DNA of 64,000 bases from Bacillota bacterium. GTDB taxonomy: Bacteria; Bacillota; Clostridia; Peptostreptococcales; Anaerovoracaceae. Location: positions 1-64,000 of the forward strand of contig JAFWZZ010000013.1 of NCBI GenBank assembly GCA_017522185.1, read 5' to 3'. The notes beneath the pieces are model-generated. The model ran no database searches and was not told the DNA's origin. It saw nothing but the letters and a program-made list of their open reading frames with translations. The position numbers and the translations under genes are program-made. The first letter of the stretch is position 1. Each line of letters starts with the position of its first letter. Positions 44,814-53,717 of the stretch are shown one piece after another.

Positions 44814-44993
44814 ATGAGACGTGTCGAAAAGCTGATGGACGGCTGGACCTTTACCGACGGACAGGGACAGACGGCCGTATTAGACCTGCCTCATACCTGG
44901 AACGGGAAGGAAATCCAGGCGGTAAACGGCAGGCGTAAGGATGCCATCGCAGGCGGCATGAGTTTGGAAGAAGCGATGCAGAAATATCAATAA
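44814..44993 (+). pseudogene. Remnant of a GH2 beta-galactosidase-type N-terminus
   Basis: About 59 codons. MDGWTFTDGQ...VLDLPHTWN matches the start of the sugar-binding domain of glycoside hydrolase family 2, where LPHTWN is strongly conserved, but an intact enzyme needs more than 600 further residues. The last two codons and the stop lie within the terminal repeat of the palindromic element at 44984. No GH2 remainder is found downstream. A functional small protein is less likely. Confidence 0.5.
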
Positions 44994-45174
44994 GTATTTG
45001 TCTGCTCGGATAAGTGTGACGATTTTATAATCATAATCAAAACACTCAAAGGCTTTGGTGTCTTTCACGAAAGGGCTTGCGCCCCGTGACAAGACAATCC
45101 AAAGCCTTTTTTTCTGTCTTGAATGATTATCCAAAATCGCCACAAAATCCTCGAATACAAATACTTATTGATAT
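44984..45174. repeat. Palindromic element with beta-type core and 18-base perfect ends
   Basis: The ends ATATCAATAAGTATTTGT (44984-45001) and its exact complement (45157-45174) bound a concentric palindrome: CGATTTT/AAATCG, AATCAT/ATGATT, AAAGGCTTTGG/CCAAAGCCTTT, and core GTGTCTTTCACGAAAGGGC / GCCCCGTGACAAGACA. The core matches that at 21181-21395 on the other strand. No open frame inside. Confidence 0.8.
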
Positions 45175-45243
45175 GAGATAGTATGCATTTTGAGAAAGAT
45201 GAGGTATAATGGTGCCATACCAAACAGAAGGGAGAGAGAAAGG

Positions 45244-45981
45244 ATGAAGAAATATATTGTTGTGCCTCTGGCGGCTGTGTTTTTACTGGTTGCGGGGGTA
45301 TTTATCTACATAGGAAACTACTATCACGCCGGTGAGGCAGCGATGGCGCTGATCGAGACGCCGTCTGCAGAAAGCGGCGTGGCCATCCACATGGATGAAG
45401 AGGGTCGTACCGCCTTTGTTCCGGAAGTGCAGGCGGAAACGGGCATCATCTTCTATCCGGGCGGAAAGGTACAGGCGGAGAGTTATGCGCCTCTGCTGAT
45501 GTCTCTGGCGGAACAGGGTATCCTTACGGTACTGGTACCGATGCCGGCCAATTTGGCGGTGCTGGATGCGGACGCGGCTGACGGCATTACGGCAGGCTAT
45601 GGTGAAATCGAAGACTGGTATATGGCGGGCCATTCCCTGGGCGGATCCATGGCGGCCAGCTATCTGGCTGACCAGGAGGAAGGCGGCGTTTTTGACGGGT
45701 TGATTCTGCTGGCGTCCTATTCGACCGCAGACCTGTCCGAGACACCTTACGAGGCGCTGACCATCTACGGCGATCAGGACGGCGTCCTCGACATGAAGAA
45801 ATACGAGGAAAACTATGATAATCTGCCGGCGGCCATGACGGAAGAAGTCATCATCAAAGGCGGCAACCACGCCCAGTTCGGTGATTACGGCGTGCAGAAA
45901 GGCGACGGTGAGGCAGAGATTTCCAGTGAGGAACAGATCAAAGCGACCGTGGATGCGGTGATAGAATTCGTTGGAGAATAA
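45244..45981 (+). CDS. Membrane-anchored alpha/beta hydrolase
   Basis: 245 aa. N-terminal TM/signal anchor KKYIVVPLAAVFLLVAGVF, then an alpha/beta hydrolase fold with nucleophile GHSLGG, Asp in IYGDQDGVLD and His in GGNHAQFGDYG. The start is ATG 45244: a TATAAT at 45205-45210 rules out the in-frame start at 45190. Acts outside the membrane; substrate unknown. 3 bases from the MATE gene. Confidence 0.83.
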   Translation: MKKYIVVPLAAVFLLVAGVFIYIGNYYHAGEAAMALIETPSAESGVAIHMDEEGRTAFVPEVQAETGIIFYPGGKVQAESYAPLLMSLAEQGILTVLVPMPANLAVLDADAADGITAGYGEIEDWYMAGHSLGGSMAASYLADQEEGGVFDGLILLASYSTADLSETPYEALTIYGDQDGVLDMKKYEENYDNLPAAMTEEVIIKGGNHAQFGDYGVQKGDGEAEISSEEQIKATVDAVIEFVGE

Positions 45982-45984
45982 TCT

Positions 45985-47322
45985 ATGAAAAAACAACCGA
46001 TCCAGTTATCAGATCATTTTACTTACGGAAGGCTTTTGCGATTCGTCTTCCCATCTGTCTGCATGATGATTTTTATGTCAGTCTACAGCATAGTAGACGG
46101 TTTTTTCGTGTCTAATTTTGTGGGTAAGACCCCTTTGGCTGCAATTAACATCATGTATCCGATTCTGATCATCCTGGGTGCTTTCGGTTTCATGCTTGGG
46201 ACCGGAGGTGCGGCCCTGGTTGGCAAGGTTCTTGGCGAGGGTGACCGGAAGAAGGCTAACGAGTATTTTACCTTCTTTGCTCTCGTTATCATCGGATGGG
46301 GAATCTTCTGCGTCATCGCGGCGCAGATCGGCCTGCGGCCTCTCTGCATTCTGCTGGGGGCGGAAGGCCAGGTGCTCGCAGACTGCCTGGTTTACGGACG
46401 TATCATCGGCATGGTACTGCCCTGCTTCATGCTGCAATATTTCTTCCAAACCTTCTTTGTGACGGCGGAGAAAGCGGTGTTGGGCTTCGGCTGCGTAGTG
46501 GCCAGCGGGATTTTGAACATTGTGCTGGACGCTTTGTTCATCGTGGTCTTCGACTGGGGACTCGCCGGCGCTGCATCTGCGACAGCCATGGCACAGCTTT
46601 GTGGCGGCGTCTTTCCGTTGTTTTACTTCGGGCGTGACAACACCAGCCTGTTGCGGTTTACTCGCACAAAGTGGGACGGCGGTGCCATGATCAAAGCCTG
46701 CAGCAACGGAGCATCGGAGATGCTCAGCTGTATCGCGGCATCCATCGTGACCATCCTGTATAACTATCAGCTGTTAGCACTGTCGGGAGACGACGGGGTG
46801 GCAGCATTCAGTGTCATCATGTACAGCTGTTTCATCTTTACGGGGTTCTTCGAAGGTTACGCTGTGGGAAGCTCGCCGATTATCAGCTTCCACTACGGGG
46901 CAAAGAATCACGGGGAACTGAAGAACATGGTGCGCAAAAGTTTCACTTTGGAGGTCAGCGCTGGTATCATAATGACGGCTGCAGCCTTTACTTTTGCCGT
47001 GCCACTGGCAAAGATTTTCGTGGGCTACGACGCGGAACTTTTGCAGCTGACGATAGAAGGCATGCGGATTTACATGCTGTCATTCATCTTTATGGGTGTG
47101 GGTACTTTCGGTTCGGCCTTCTTTACGGCACTGAACAACGGGAAAGTGTCGGCGGCCATCTCCTTTGTCAGAATTCTGATATTTGAATGTGGCAGCATTT
47201 TGATATTGCCACGGTTCTTCGGCATGACCGGAGTATGGAGCTCCATCGTGGTAGCAGAGGTGGCAAGCTTTATGATGGTAATTGTACTGGTATGGAAATA
47301 CCAGGGAAAATATAGGTATTAG
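45985..47322 (+). CDS. MATE-family efflux transporter (MepA-like)
   Basis: 445 aa, 12 TM segments; FVFPSVCMMIFMSVYSIVDGFFVSNFVG is typical of the DinF/MepA branch. Different from the MATE protein at 30658. It probably exports cationic compounds. Operon of hydrolase, MATE and ZIP. Confidence 0.87.
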   Translation: MKKQPIQLSDHFTYGRLLRFVFPSVCMMIFMSVYSIVDGFFVSNFVGKTPLAAINIMYPILIILGAFGFMLGTGGAALVGKVLGEGDRKKANEYFTFFALVIIGWGIFCVIAAQIGLRPLCILLGAEGQVLADCLVYGRIIGMVLPCFMLQYFFQTFFVTAEKAVLGFGCVVASGILNIVLDALFIVVFDWGLAGAASATAMAQLCGGVFPLFYFGRDNTSLLRFTRTKWDGGAMIKACSNGASEMLSCIAASIVTILYNYQLLALSGDDGVAAFSVIMYSCFIFTGFFEGYAVGSSPIISFHYGAKNHGELKNMVRKSFTLEVSAGIIMTAAAFTFAVPLAKIFVGYDAELLQLTIEGMRIYMLSFIFMGVGTFGSAFFTALNNGKVSAAISFVRILIFECGSILILPRFFGMTGVWSSIVVAEVASFMMVIVLVWKYQGKYRY

Positions 47323-47334
47323 GAGGAGAAAACT

Positions 47335-48093
47335 ATGCAAATGGTACTTTTGACAGCCCTGGGTATTGGCGGCGCGACGGTGATCGGCGCCCTAATCGGG
47401 TTCTGTTTCAAGAAGATTTCACATAACATGAACGACATCATTCTGGCCTTTGCGGCGGGAGTGATGCTGGCGGCGGCCATCATTGGACTGATTCTGCCGT
47501 CTTTGGAATACGGAGGTAAGTTTACCCTGCTGGTCAGCGTGGCAGGGATCTTCTGCGGGGCTTTCTGTCTGAATCTGATCGACAGACTGGTGCCTCATCT
47601 GCACAAGATGACCGGCGTAGATCAGGAACTGCATCCGGAGGGCAGCGAACGGCTGAACAAAGTCCTGCTCTTCGTCATGGCCATCGGCATCCATAACCTG
47701 CCGGAAGGCATCGCGGCAGGTGTCGGCTTCGGTACGGGAAACACGGCGGAGGCCATGTTGATTGCTTTGGGTATCGCACTGCAGAATGTGCCGGAAGGCA
47801 TGGTCATCATCGCGCCGATGCTGGCTGCAGGCATCAGTGGAGGACGGACCTTTGCCATTGCCCTGGTGACCGGGCTGGTAGAGGTAGTGGGAACTTTGGT
47901 CGGCTACTTTGCGGTAAGCCTGTCTGCGGCCATCCTGCCTTTTGCACTGGCATTCGCCGGCGGCACTATGCTCTATGTGATCAGTGACGAGATGATCCCG
48001 GAAACCCACGCCCACGGCGCGGAACGGGGCGCAACCTATGCCCTGCTGGCCGGATTCTGCCTCATGCTGGCCATGAGTTTTTATCTGGAATAA
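47335..48093 (+). CDS. ZIP-family metal transporter
   Basis: 252 aa, 8 TM segments. The metal-site helices contain HNLPEGIAAGVGFG and QNVPEGMVIIAPM, as in ZupT/GufA-type ZIP proteins. It imports zinc or other divalent metals. AGGAGG 7 bases before the ATG. Last gene of the run that begins at 45244. Confidence 0.9.
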   Translation: MQMVLLTALGIGGATVIGALIGFCFKKISHNMNDIILAFAAGVMLAAAIIGLILPSLEYGGKFTLLVSVAGIFCGAFCLNLIDRLVPHLHKMTGVDQELHPEGSERLNKVLLFVMAIGIHNLPEGIAAGVGFGTGNTAEAMLIALGIALQNVPEGMVIIAPMLAAGISGGRTFAIALVTGLVEVVGTLVGYFAVSLSAAILPFALAFAGGTMLYVISDEMIPETHAHGAERGATYALLAGFCLMLAMSFYLE

Positions 48094-48219
48094 ATTGCGA
48101 ATTTTTGAGAAACATGTGCAAATATTTGTGTTTAGAAGCCTGTCGATTTTGGTAATATTATCCTAACAAAAGTAACAAAAGGGTTATATGACATATCAAA
48201 AGAAAGGCAGGTATGGGTA

Positions 48220-48417
48220 ATGGATAAATTATTTGGCATGTTAGGAATGGTAATTGTGGCAGCAGTGATTAAAGTACGTACTGCAGCCGAAACCGTTTTA
48301 GAATTCTTTCACGGGGAAAACGGATTCCTGATGATGATCGGCATCTGTGCCGTAGCACTGATTGGTGCGACGGTGATGCTGTCCTGGACCTCGAGAAGAA
48401 GAAGAGAAGCGGCGTAA
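48220..48417 (+). CDS. Small predicted membrane protein
   Basis: 65 aa with two hydrophobic stretches (about 5-18 and 36-55) and a basic end RRRR. No family recognised. Its own terminator follows, which supports a real gene. Ribosome site is weak (AGGTATGGG). Confidence 0.5.
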   Translation: MDKLFGMLGMVIVAAVIKVRTAAETVLEFFHGENGFLMMIGICAVALIGATVMLSWTSRRRREAA

Positions 48418-48453
48418 GGTTTAGGCCGTTTCACACAAACATGAAATAAGAAC

Positions 48454-48496
48454 AAAACAGAGAAGACTTCTTTCGAAGATCTTCTCTGTTTTTGTT
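48454..48496. terminator. Strong terminator
   Basis: AAAACAGAGAAGA (48454-48466) and TCTTCTCTGTTTT pair, with an inner CTTC/GAAG and loop TTTC. A/T runs on both sides let it work for the small protein and the opposing DUF4037 gene. Confidence 0.85.
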
Positions 48497-48522
48497 TTAT
48501 GAGGAATATGAAATGAAATGGC

Positions 48523-49479
48523 TTAATTCTGGCAGTCCAGCATTGGTGGCAGGCTGCGGAGTCTCTCGTCTGCGATGCCATCCATGATTTCCGGCAGGTG
48601 ATCCTGCAGGAAATCGCTCTCAATGATGGAAAGCCCCTGTCTGTGGAGCTCTTTTACAGCCAGTTTGCAGATGGATTCGGTGATAGCGAAGGCCTGGTTG
48701 TGGGCCTTGACGAAATCCCGTTCGTATAGAGATTTTTCCAGCTCAGGAATCCGATCCAGATGACACACGAATCCGCGTCCGAAAGGTAGTGATTTCAGGC
48801 TGCGGAATCCCCATTTGTAGAACGGGGTATAGCGGCCGTCCAGAAGATGGGCCATGGAGATAGCGGCCTCTGTAAAGCGGGCCAGGGCCAGTGTCGCAGC
48901 GACGGTATCTTCTCTTTTGATACAGCGCAGCAGGTTGTACTGTCCTGCCTGAGACATGACTGCCGCCCGGGCTGCGATTTTCTTGCGGCGGACGTCTTCC
49001 GGATAGAAGCGGAGGAGTCCCTCGCGGATACCGGAAAAGAAGCCGGGGCCGTCTTCGAAAATCTCGCCGTTGGTGGCTGCTGCAAGCTGGGCCTCCGGAA
49101 TGAAGAGCCAGTCTACCATGGTCTGAGGCCTGCCGTCTGGAAAGCTGGTAAACTGCTGATAAAAGCGGCTGATAGGCATCACGCCCAAACGGTCACGGGC
49201 GATAAAACCTTTGCGGGAAAAGCCCTCGAACTCATCGGGCAGGGCATCGTAGGCCTGCTGGAGCTTTCCGCCGAAGGCAGCAAAGTCTGCGTCGGACAGC
49301 CAGATGCAGAAACCCGGACCGAAGTCGTGGTCCTGGGAAATATGATCATCGTAGCCAAAACACTGGGAGCCTTCGCCGGCCAGACCGGCTGCGATGCGTC
49401 CGCGGGCTTCCGGCACCGCCGTCAGCAGCTGTTCTATGTAAGTTTCGTAATATTTTCGAGCCAGTGTGAGTCCTTTCAT
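48523..49479 (-). CDS. DUF4037 nucleotidyltransferase-like protein
   Basis: 318 aa. GEGSQCFGYDDHISQDHDFGPGFCIWL has the GS...DxD layout of a nucleotidyltransferase active site as in DUF4037. The start is ATG 49479, one base after the TPR stop, so translation is coupled; an upstream TTG at 49491 has its ribosome site too close. Substrate unknown; the partner TPR protein may present it. Confidence 0.8.
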   Translation of the reverse strand: MKGLTLARKYYETYIEQLLTAVPEARGRIAAGLAGEGSQCFGYDDHISQDHDFGPGFCIWLSDADFAAFGGKLQQAYDALPDEFEGFSRKGFIARDRLGVMPISRFYQQFTSFPDGRPQTMVDWLFIPEAQLAAATNGEIFEDGPGFFSGIREGLLRFYPEDVRRKKIAARAAVMSQAGQYNLLRCIKREDTVAATLALARFTEAAISMAHLLDGRYTPFYKWGFRSLKSLPFGRGFVCHLDRIPELEKSLYERDFVKAHNQAFAITESICKLAVKELHRQGLSIIESDFLQDHLPEIMDGIADERLRSLPPMLDCQN

Positions 49480-49480
49480 G

Positions 49481-50350
49481 TTAGTTCCCAATCCTTTCTT
49501 TGATGGTTGACGCCTTTGACAGATACTCTGCGGCCTCGTCCAGTCGGTCCTGAGCCTTCAGCGCGGCCGCCAGGTTGGTGCAGAGAACGGCATAGCCCAG
49601 GGTCTGGTCGCCGTAGTCACGCTTTGTCAGTTCCATGGATTTGCGGAACTGCGCCTCAGCGGCTTTGAAGTCGCCTTCTAAGTAGAAGACTTCGCCCAGG
49701 GCGGAAACCGCCGGTGCATAGTGGACGTCGCTGTCACCGCTGACCTGGTTGAAGAGGTCGATGGCCTTCTGGGCAGCGTCCTTTGCGTCTGCCAGACGGT
49801 CCGTACCCATAGCAAGGTAGACGCCGGCCAGGTTGGACCATGTGATGGCGATTTCGATTTCGCTTTCCCTCAGATTCTTGAGAATGGCCATGGCCTTGTG
49901 GAGATATTCCGCCGCGTCGGTCAGACGGTTCTCGCTCTGGTACAGGCTGCTCATGTTGTTGTAGAGGGTCGCCAGACGGAAGTCTTTTGCGTAGGCCGGA
50001 CCCTCAAAGACAGCAGCCGCCTTTGTGTAGGCATCCAGGGCGTCGTCGTAACGGCCCACGATGGCCAGAGTCGTCGCAAAGTTCAGCAGGGTCGTGCCGT
50101 GTCCCTCCGTGCCGCTCATGCCCAGGGCATCGATGCAGCCCAGAGCCTTTTCGTAGAGGGGAATGCCCTCGTTATAGCGGGAGAAGGCGCGGTAAAAACC
50201 GCCCAGCTCGTTGCATACCGTCACCGTGGCAGCCAGGTCTCCCTCGTAGTCGGCCTGGGCCAGGGATTCTTTCATGTAGCTTTCCGCGGCCGCAAAGTCC
50301 TTGACCGCAAAGAAACCATCTATCTTGTCATAAAATCCGTTCATGTTCAT
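49481..50350 (-). CDS. TPR-repeat protein paired with DUF4037
   Basis: 289 aa, made of about six TPR-type helix pairs (for example LLNFATTLAIVGRYDDALDAYTKAAAVFE). A protein-interaction scaffold with no enzyme motif. AAAGGAGG is 7 bases before the ATG. TPR and DUF4037 genes are next to each other and coupled, so they likely act together. Confidence 0.82.
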   Translation of the reverse strand: MNMNGFYDKIDGFFAVKDFAAAESYMKESLAQADYEGDLAATVTVCNELGGFYRAFSRYNEGIPLYEKALGCIDALGMSGTEGHGTTLLNFATTLAIVGRYDDALDAYTKAAAVFEGPAYAKDFRLATLYNNMSSLYQSENRLTDAAEYLHKAMAILKNLRESEIEIAITWSNLAGVYLAMGTDRLADAKDAAQKAIDLFNQVSGDSDVHYAPAVSALGEVFYLEGDFKAAEAQFRKSMELTKRDYGDQTLGYAVLCTNLAAALKAQDRLDEAAEYLSKASTIKERIGN

Positions 50351-50421
50351 GGGGTTGCCTCCTTTGTTTGATGTGGGATATATACCCAGCGGAGGGGGAA
50401 GTGAAACGGGGGAGAGATTTG

Positions 50422-50450
50422 TTGACCCGGTAAAAGAAGAAGATTATAAT
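50422..50450 (+). promoter_or_regulatory. Promoter of the surface-protein gene
   Basis: TTGACC (50422-50427), 17 bases, TATAAT (50445-50450). Confidence 0.8.
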
Positions 50451-50494
50451 ATGGAAAAGAAGATGTTTAACATGAAAGGATAAGGGGTGAGAAG

Positions 50495-53121
50495 ATGAAG
50501 AAAAAATCTGGCTGAAGCGACTGGCCGTTGGTCTGCTGGCTGGTGTGCTTTGTGCAGGCAATGTGGCTTTTGCTGAAAGTGAGTCTTCAGAACTGCGACT
50601 ATCTTACGCTTCAGACACGCTTTTTGTTGACGAAGATGGCATGTCCTGGGTTCAGAGAGATGTAGATATTAAACCTCCTGTCGGATACCAAATCGGCAGC
50701 CTCATCACAGGTCCTTGGACAAATGATTGGACCCTGACGGGGACTTCGACGATTCCTTCCGTAGTATATCTGATGGAAGATGACGGATCCGGGGAACCTG
50801 TGGCTGTAGAGGTCAAGGATTTGAAGCGTGATATGACAATGCCGACGGCAGAACTGTCTTTGAGCCGGGGAGAAGAATCCTGGGATACGATATTCAGCTT
50901 TATAACTATGGATACCTTCTGGAAGGGCAGCGTCACAGCGGAGATAACTGCTTCTGATGAGGAAAGCGGCGTGAAAACCATCGAATATTTTATCAGTGAC
51001 AGAGATCTGACGGTAGAACCTAATCAGGGCCAAGAGCTTCTTCCGCAGAAACTGGAGCGTTTGGTAGATGGACAGTGGCAGACCTATGACGGTCCTGTTT
51101 CACTTCGGGAAAAAGCGACCAATGTGGTCTACGGCAAGATTACGGACAACGTAGGAAATGTAAAATATGTTGGCTCTACGGGTCAGAATCTGTATGAGGA
51201 CAGTCAGGTTTCCACTGCAGAAGCGGTTTACTACAAGGGAACGGTCAGTGATAAGGCGATAGATGTGGATCTGAAGGAAAATACCGTTGCGTCTGTCAGT
51301 ATCGATGATGTCGTTCTAAGCGACGAATTTGAATATGAAGTGACGACAGACCAGATTACCCTGAAGGGAAGCTGCCTGGAGCGGCTGGACGTAGGGGAAC
51401 ATTTTGTAACCATAGCATTTGCACCTTTGGGCATGGTTTTTGATGAACATGCAAAGGGCGATGCACCTGGAAAAGAAACTGTGTGCCTGAAAGTAGAAGT
51501 AGATACTTCAAAATGGGGCGAGAAGATTTCCATCGCTGACATACCACACTATGTACAACAGGATGGCACGACCAGTGTCAAAGTAGATGGAAATGACTTC
51601 ATCTGGCTAAAGGAAAGCAGTGAAGGCGTGGCAACCTGGTTTGGACTGGATAACCGCACTGGAACTTTTGAAAAGGGTTCCAGATTCTGGGTTCGCATCT
51701 TAAATAAGAACGAGAATCCTATGGCATGGCAACAGGCCTACGAGCAGTTGGACCAGCATATCAAAGATGCCATCGAAGATCAGCAAGTGATGCTGTTTGA
51801 AATTGGTGTAACGGACGCAGATGGAACGGCATACCATGAATTTGAACCAAAGACAGCAGTTTCTGTACAGATGACGGAAGGCTGGGATGAAGGCGACATG
51901 GAGCTGATATTCGTCAATGGAGCCAGCGATGTGCAGTTCGTTGAGTCCGTAGCGACACAGAAATATCCGCAGGGAGAAGGACGTTTCCTCACTGCAGAAT
52001 TGAGCTATTTCTCCTGTTATGCCGCTTATGATGGCTTGAGTGAAGCGGAGAAAGAAGCGCTGAAACCGCAGCAGCCAGGAAATGACGGTCAACAGGGTGA
52101 AAGCATCGTGCAGCCGGAAGGTCCTGCCGGTGGCGGAACCGAAGCTGGAGATACAACCACGCCAAACCAGCCTGAAAACGGCGACGGTGCAGGTGGCGGC
52201 ACAACCACTGATCCGGAAACGAATCCGGGCACAGGCGGATCTTCTGGTGGCGGCACAACACCAACACCAGGCACAGGTGGTAGCACAACCCCAGGTGCTG
52301 GAACGACTCCGGGTACTGGCGGCTCTGGAAGCGGCGACGGTGGTAACTCTGACGGTGGCGGAACACCAATGCCGACGCCAACACCAATGCCGGCCCCAGG
52401 CACGGGAGACAACACAGGTGGTAATGTGACACCAACACCAACTCCTGGAACGCCAGACACCGGCACACCTGACGCACACCAGCACAGCTACATCAAGACT
52501 GTCACCAAGGCAACCGCCAAGAAAGACGGAAGCATCGTAGAAAAATGTGCATGCGGCGATGTAAAGAACAAGGCTGTAATCAAGAAAGCAAGCAAGATTA
52601 AACTCTCCAAGTCTTCCTACGTATACACCGGCAAGGTGATCAAGGCGAAGAACCTGCCAAAGGTCATCGTCAAGGACAGCGCAGGCAAAACCATTGCTGC
52701 AGCAAACTACACAGTTGTAAAACCGAAGAACGTGAAGAAGATGAAGGCTTTAGGCAAGTACGCCTATACCATCAAGTTCAAGGGTAATAAATACAAAGGC
52801 AGTGTCAAGGTATACCTGGAAATCACACCTGCTAAGGTGACTGCCAAGACACCGAAAGCAGCCAAGAAAGCTGTAACCGTTAAGTGGAAGAAGGGCAAGA
52901 AAGCCCAGGTAACCGGCTATCAGGTAACCGTTTCTACTAACAAGAAGTTCACAAAGAACGTGAAGACCAAGAAAATCAAAGGCTACAGCAAGACATCCTA
53001 CAAGATGACCAAGCTGAAAGCAAAGACCAAATACTATGTAAAAGTCAGAGCCTACAAAGTGACCAAGACAGGCACTGTTTATTCTAAGTGGTCCAGCGTG
53101 AAGACAATTAGAACGAAGTAA
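50495..53121 (+). CDS. Large secreted FnIII-type surface protein with an N-terminal frameshift
   Basis: The ribosome site AAGGGGTGAG and ATG 50495 open MKKKSG and then stop at TGA 50513. One base out of frame lies a perfect signal peptide (KIWLKRLAVGLLAGVLCAG..AFA) that runs on for about 870 residues. The break is in a run of six A (50501-50506); seven would restore the frame. The mature part has beta-rich domains, a Gly/Pro/Thr/Ser-rich spacer (about 52070-52480), a segment with HSYIKTVTKAT and EKCACGD, two Lys-rich beta domains, and a C-terminal fibronectin type III. No LPxTG is seen. The promoter upstream is strong, so the gene may be phase-variable. Confidence 0.75.
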
Positions 53122-53131
53122 AGACAATATG

Positions 53132-53159
53132 ACCGGGCGGCCTGTGCCGCCCGGTTTTT
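53132..53159 (+). terminator. Terminator of the surface-protein gene
   Basis: ACCGGGCGGC (53132-53141) / GCCGCCCGGT (53146-53155), loop CTGT, then T run. Confidence 0.92.
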
Positions 53160-53251
53160 GTGTGCGAATATTTGCGGGCGAGGGGCGCGCAACTTTGATA
53201 GAATAGGGCAAAATGAAGCAAAAGTTACTGTTTAGTATGGGAGGTAGAGTT

Positions 53252-53371
53252 ATGTTTGGCATTGACTGGAACGGAGATGGCGTAGTAAACGGATTTGACC
53301 ATGTGATGGATCTGATGATTCTCGATGAGATGGAGAAGGAAGACGATGACGATGAGGACGATGAGCACTAG
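53252..53371 (+). CDS. 39-residue acidic mini-protein with an EF-hand/dockerin-like loop
   Basis: Begins MFGIDWNGDGVVNGFDHV and ends in an Asp/Glu run. D-x-N-G-D-G-x-x-N-G-x-D fits a calcium-binding EF-hand/dockerin loop. GGAGGT at 53240-53245 is correctly spaced. It overlaps the 2-TM protein gene, as expected of a functional pair. Function unknown; soluble and negatively charged. Confidence 0.65.
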   Translation: MFGIDWNGDGVVNGFDHVMDLMILDEMEKEDDDDEDDEH

Positions 53372-53594
53372 AGGATGGGTTTGCGCCGGCCTGGTGTTTT
53401 GGACACTGGCTTTCTCCCATGCTTTGCTTATGGCGGCGATTATCTTTGGACTTCAGACGACGGGACTGACGGTTCTGCTGATTGGCTGTCCGACAAAAGC
53501 GGTGGCCGCGGCATTGCTGGCCTTTGGATGTGCCATGATTGGGATTCTGGGGAAACTGCTGGGCGGAGTAGAAGGGTTGGTGGAAGCCGAATAG
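53346..53594 (+). CDS. Small two-TM membrane protein
   Basis: About 82 aa from ATG 53346 (AGAAGGA 5 bases upstream; ATGs at 53352 and 53361 are alternatives). Two hydrophobic segments (GLVFWTLAFSHALLMAAIIFGL and the GLTVLLIGCPTKAVAAALLAFGCAMI region). It overlaps the mini-protein gene by 26 bases. No family recognised. Confidence 0.55.
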   Translation: MTMRTMSTRGWVCAGLVFWTLAFSHALLMAAIIFGLQTTGLTVLLIGCPTKAVAAALLAFGCAMIGILGKLLGGVEGLVEAE

Positions 53595-53668
53595 ATGTAT
53601 TGGATGAGGAGAGCTGAGGGCAATCCTCGTTATGGGCGAATATTTACATCGAATTATGTCGAAGGATT

Positions 53669-53677
53669 TGCTATAAT
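53669..53677 (+). promoter_or_regulatory. Extended -10 promoter of the WYL operon
   Basis: TGCTATAAT, 40 bases before the GTG start of the first WYL gene; poor -35. Confidence 0.5.
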
Positions 53678-53717
53678 TAGCTACAAGAACTACAAGAAAC
53701 ATCGCGGGAGGTGCAAT

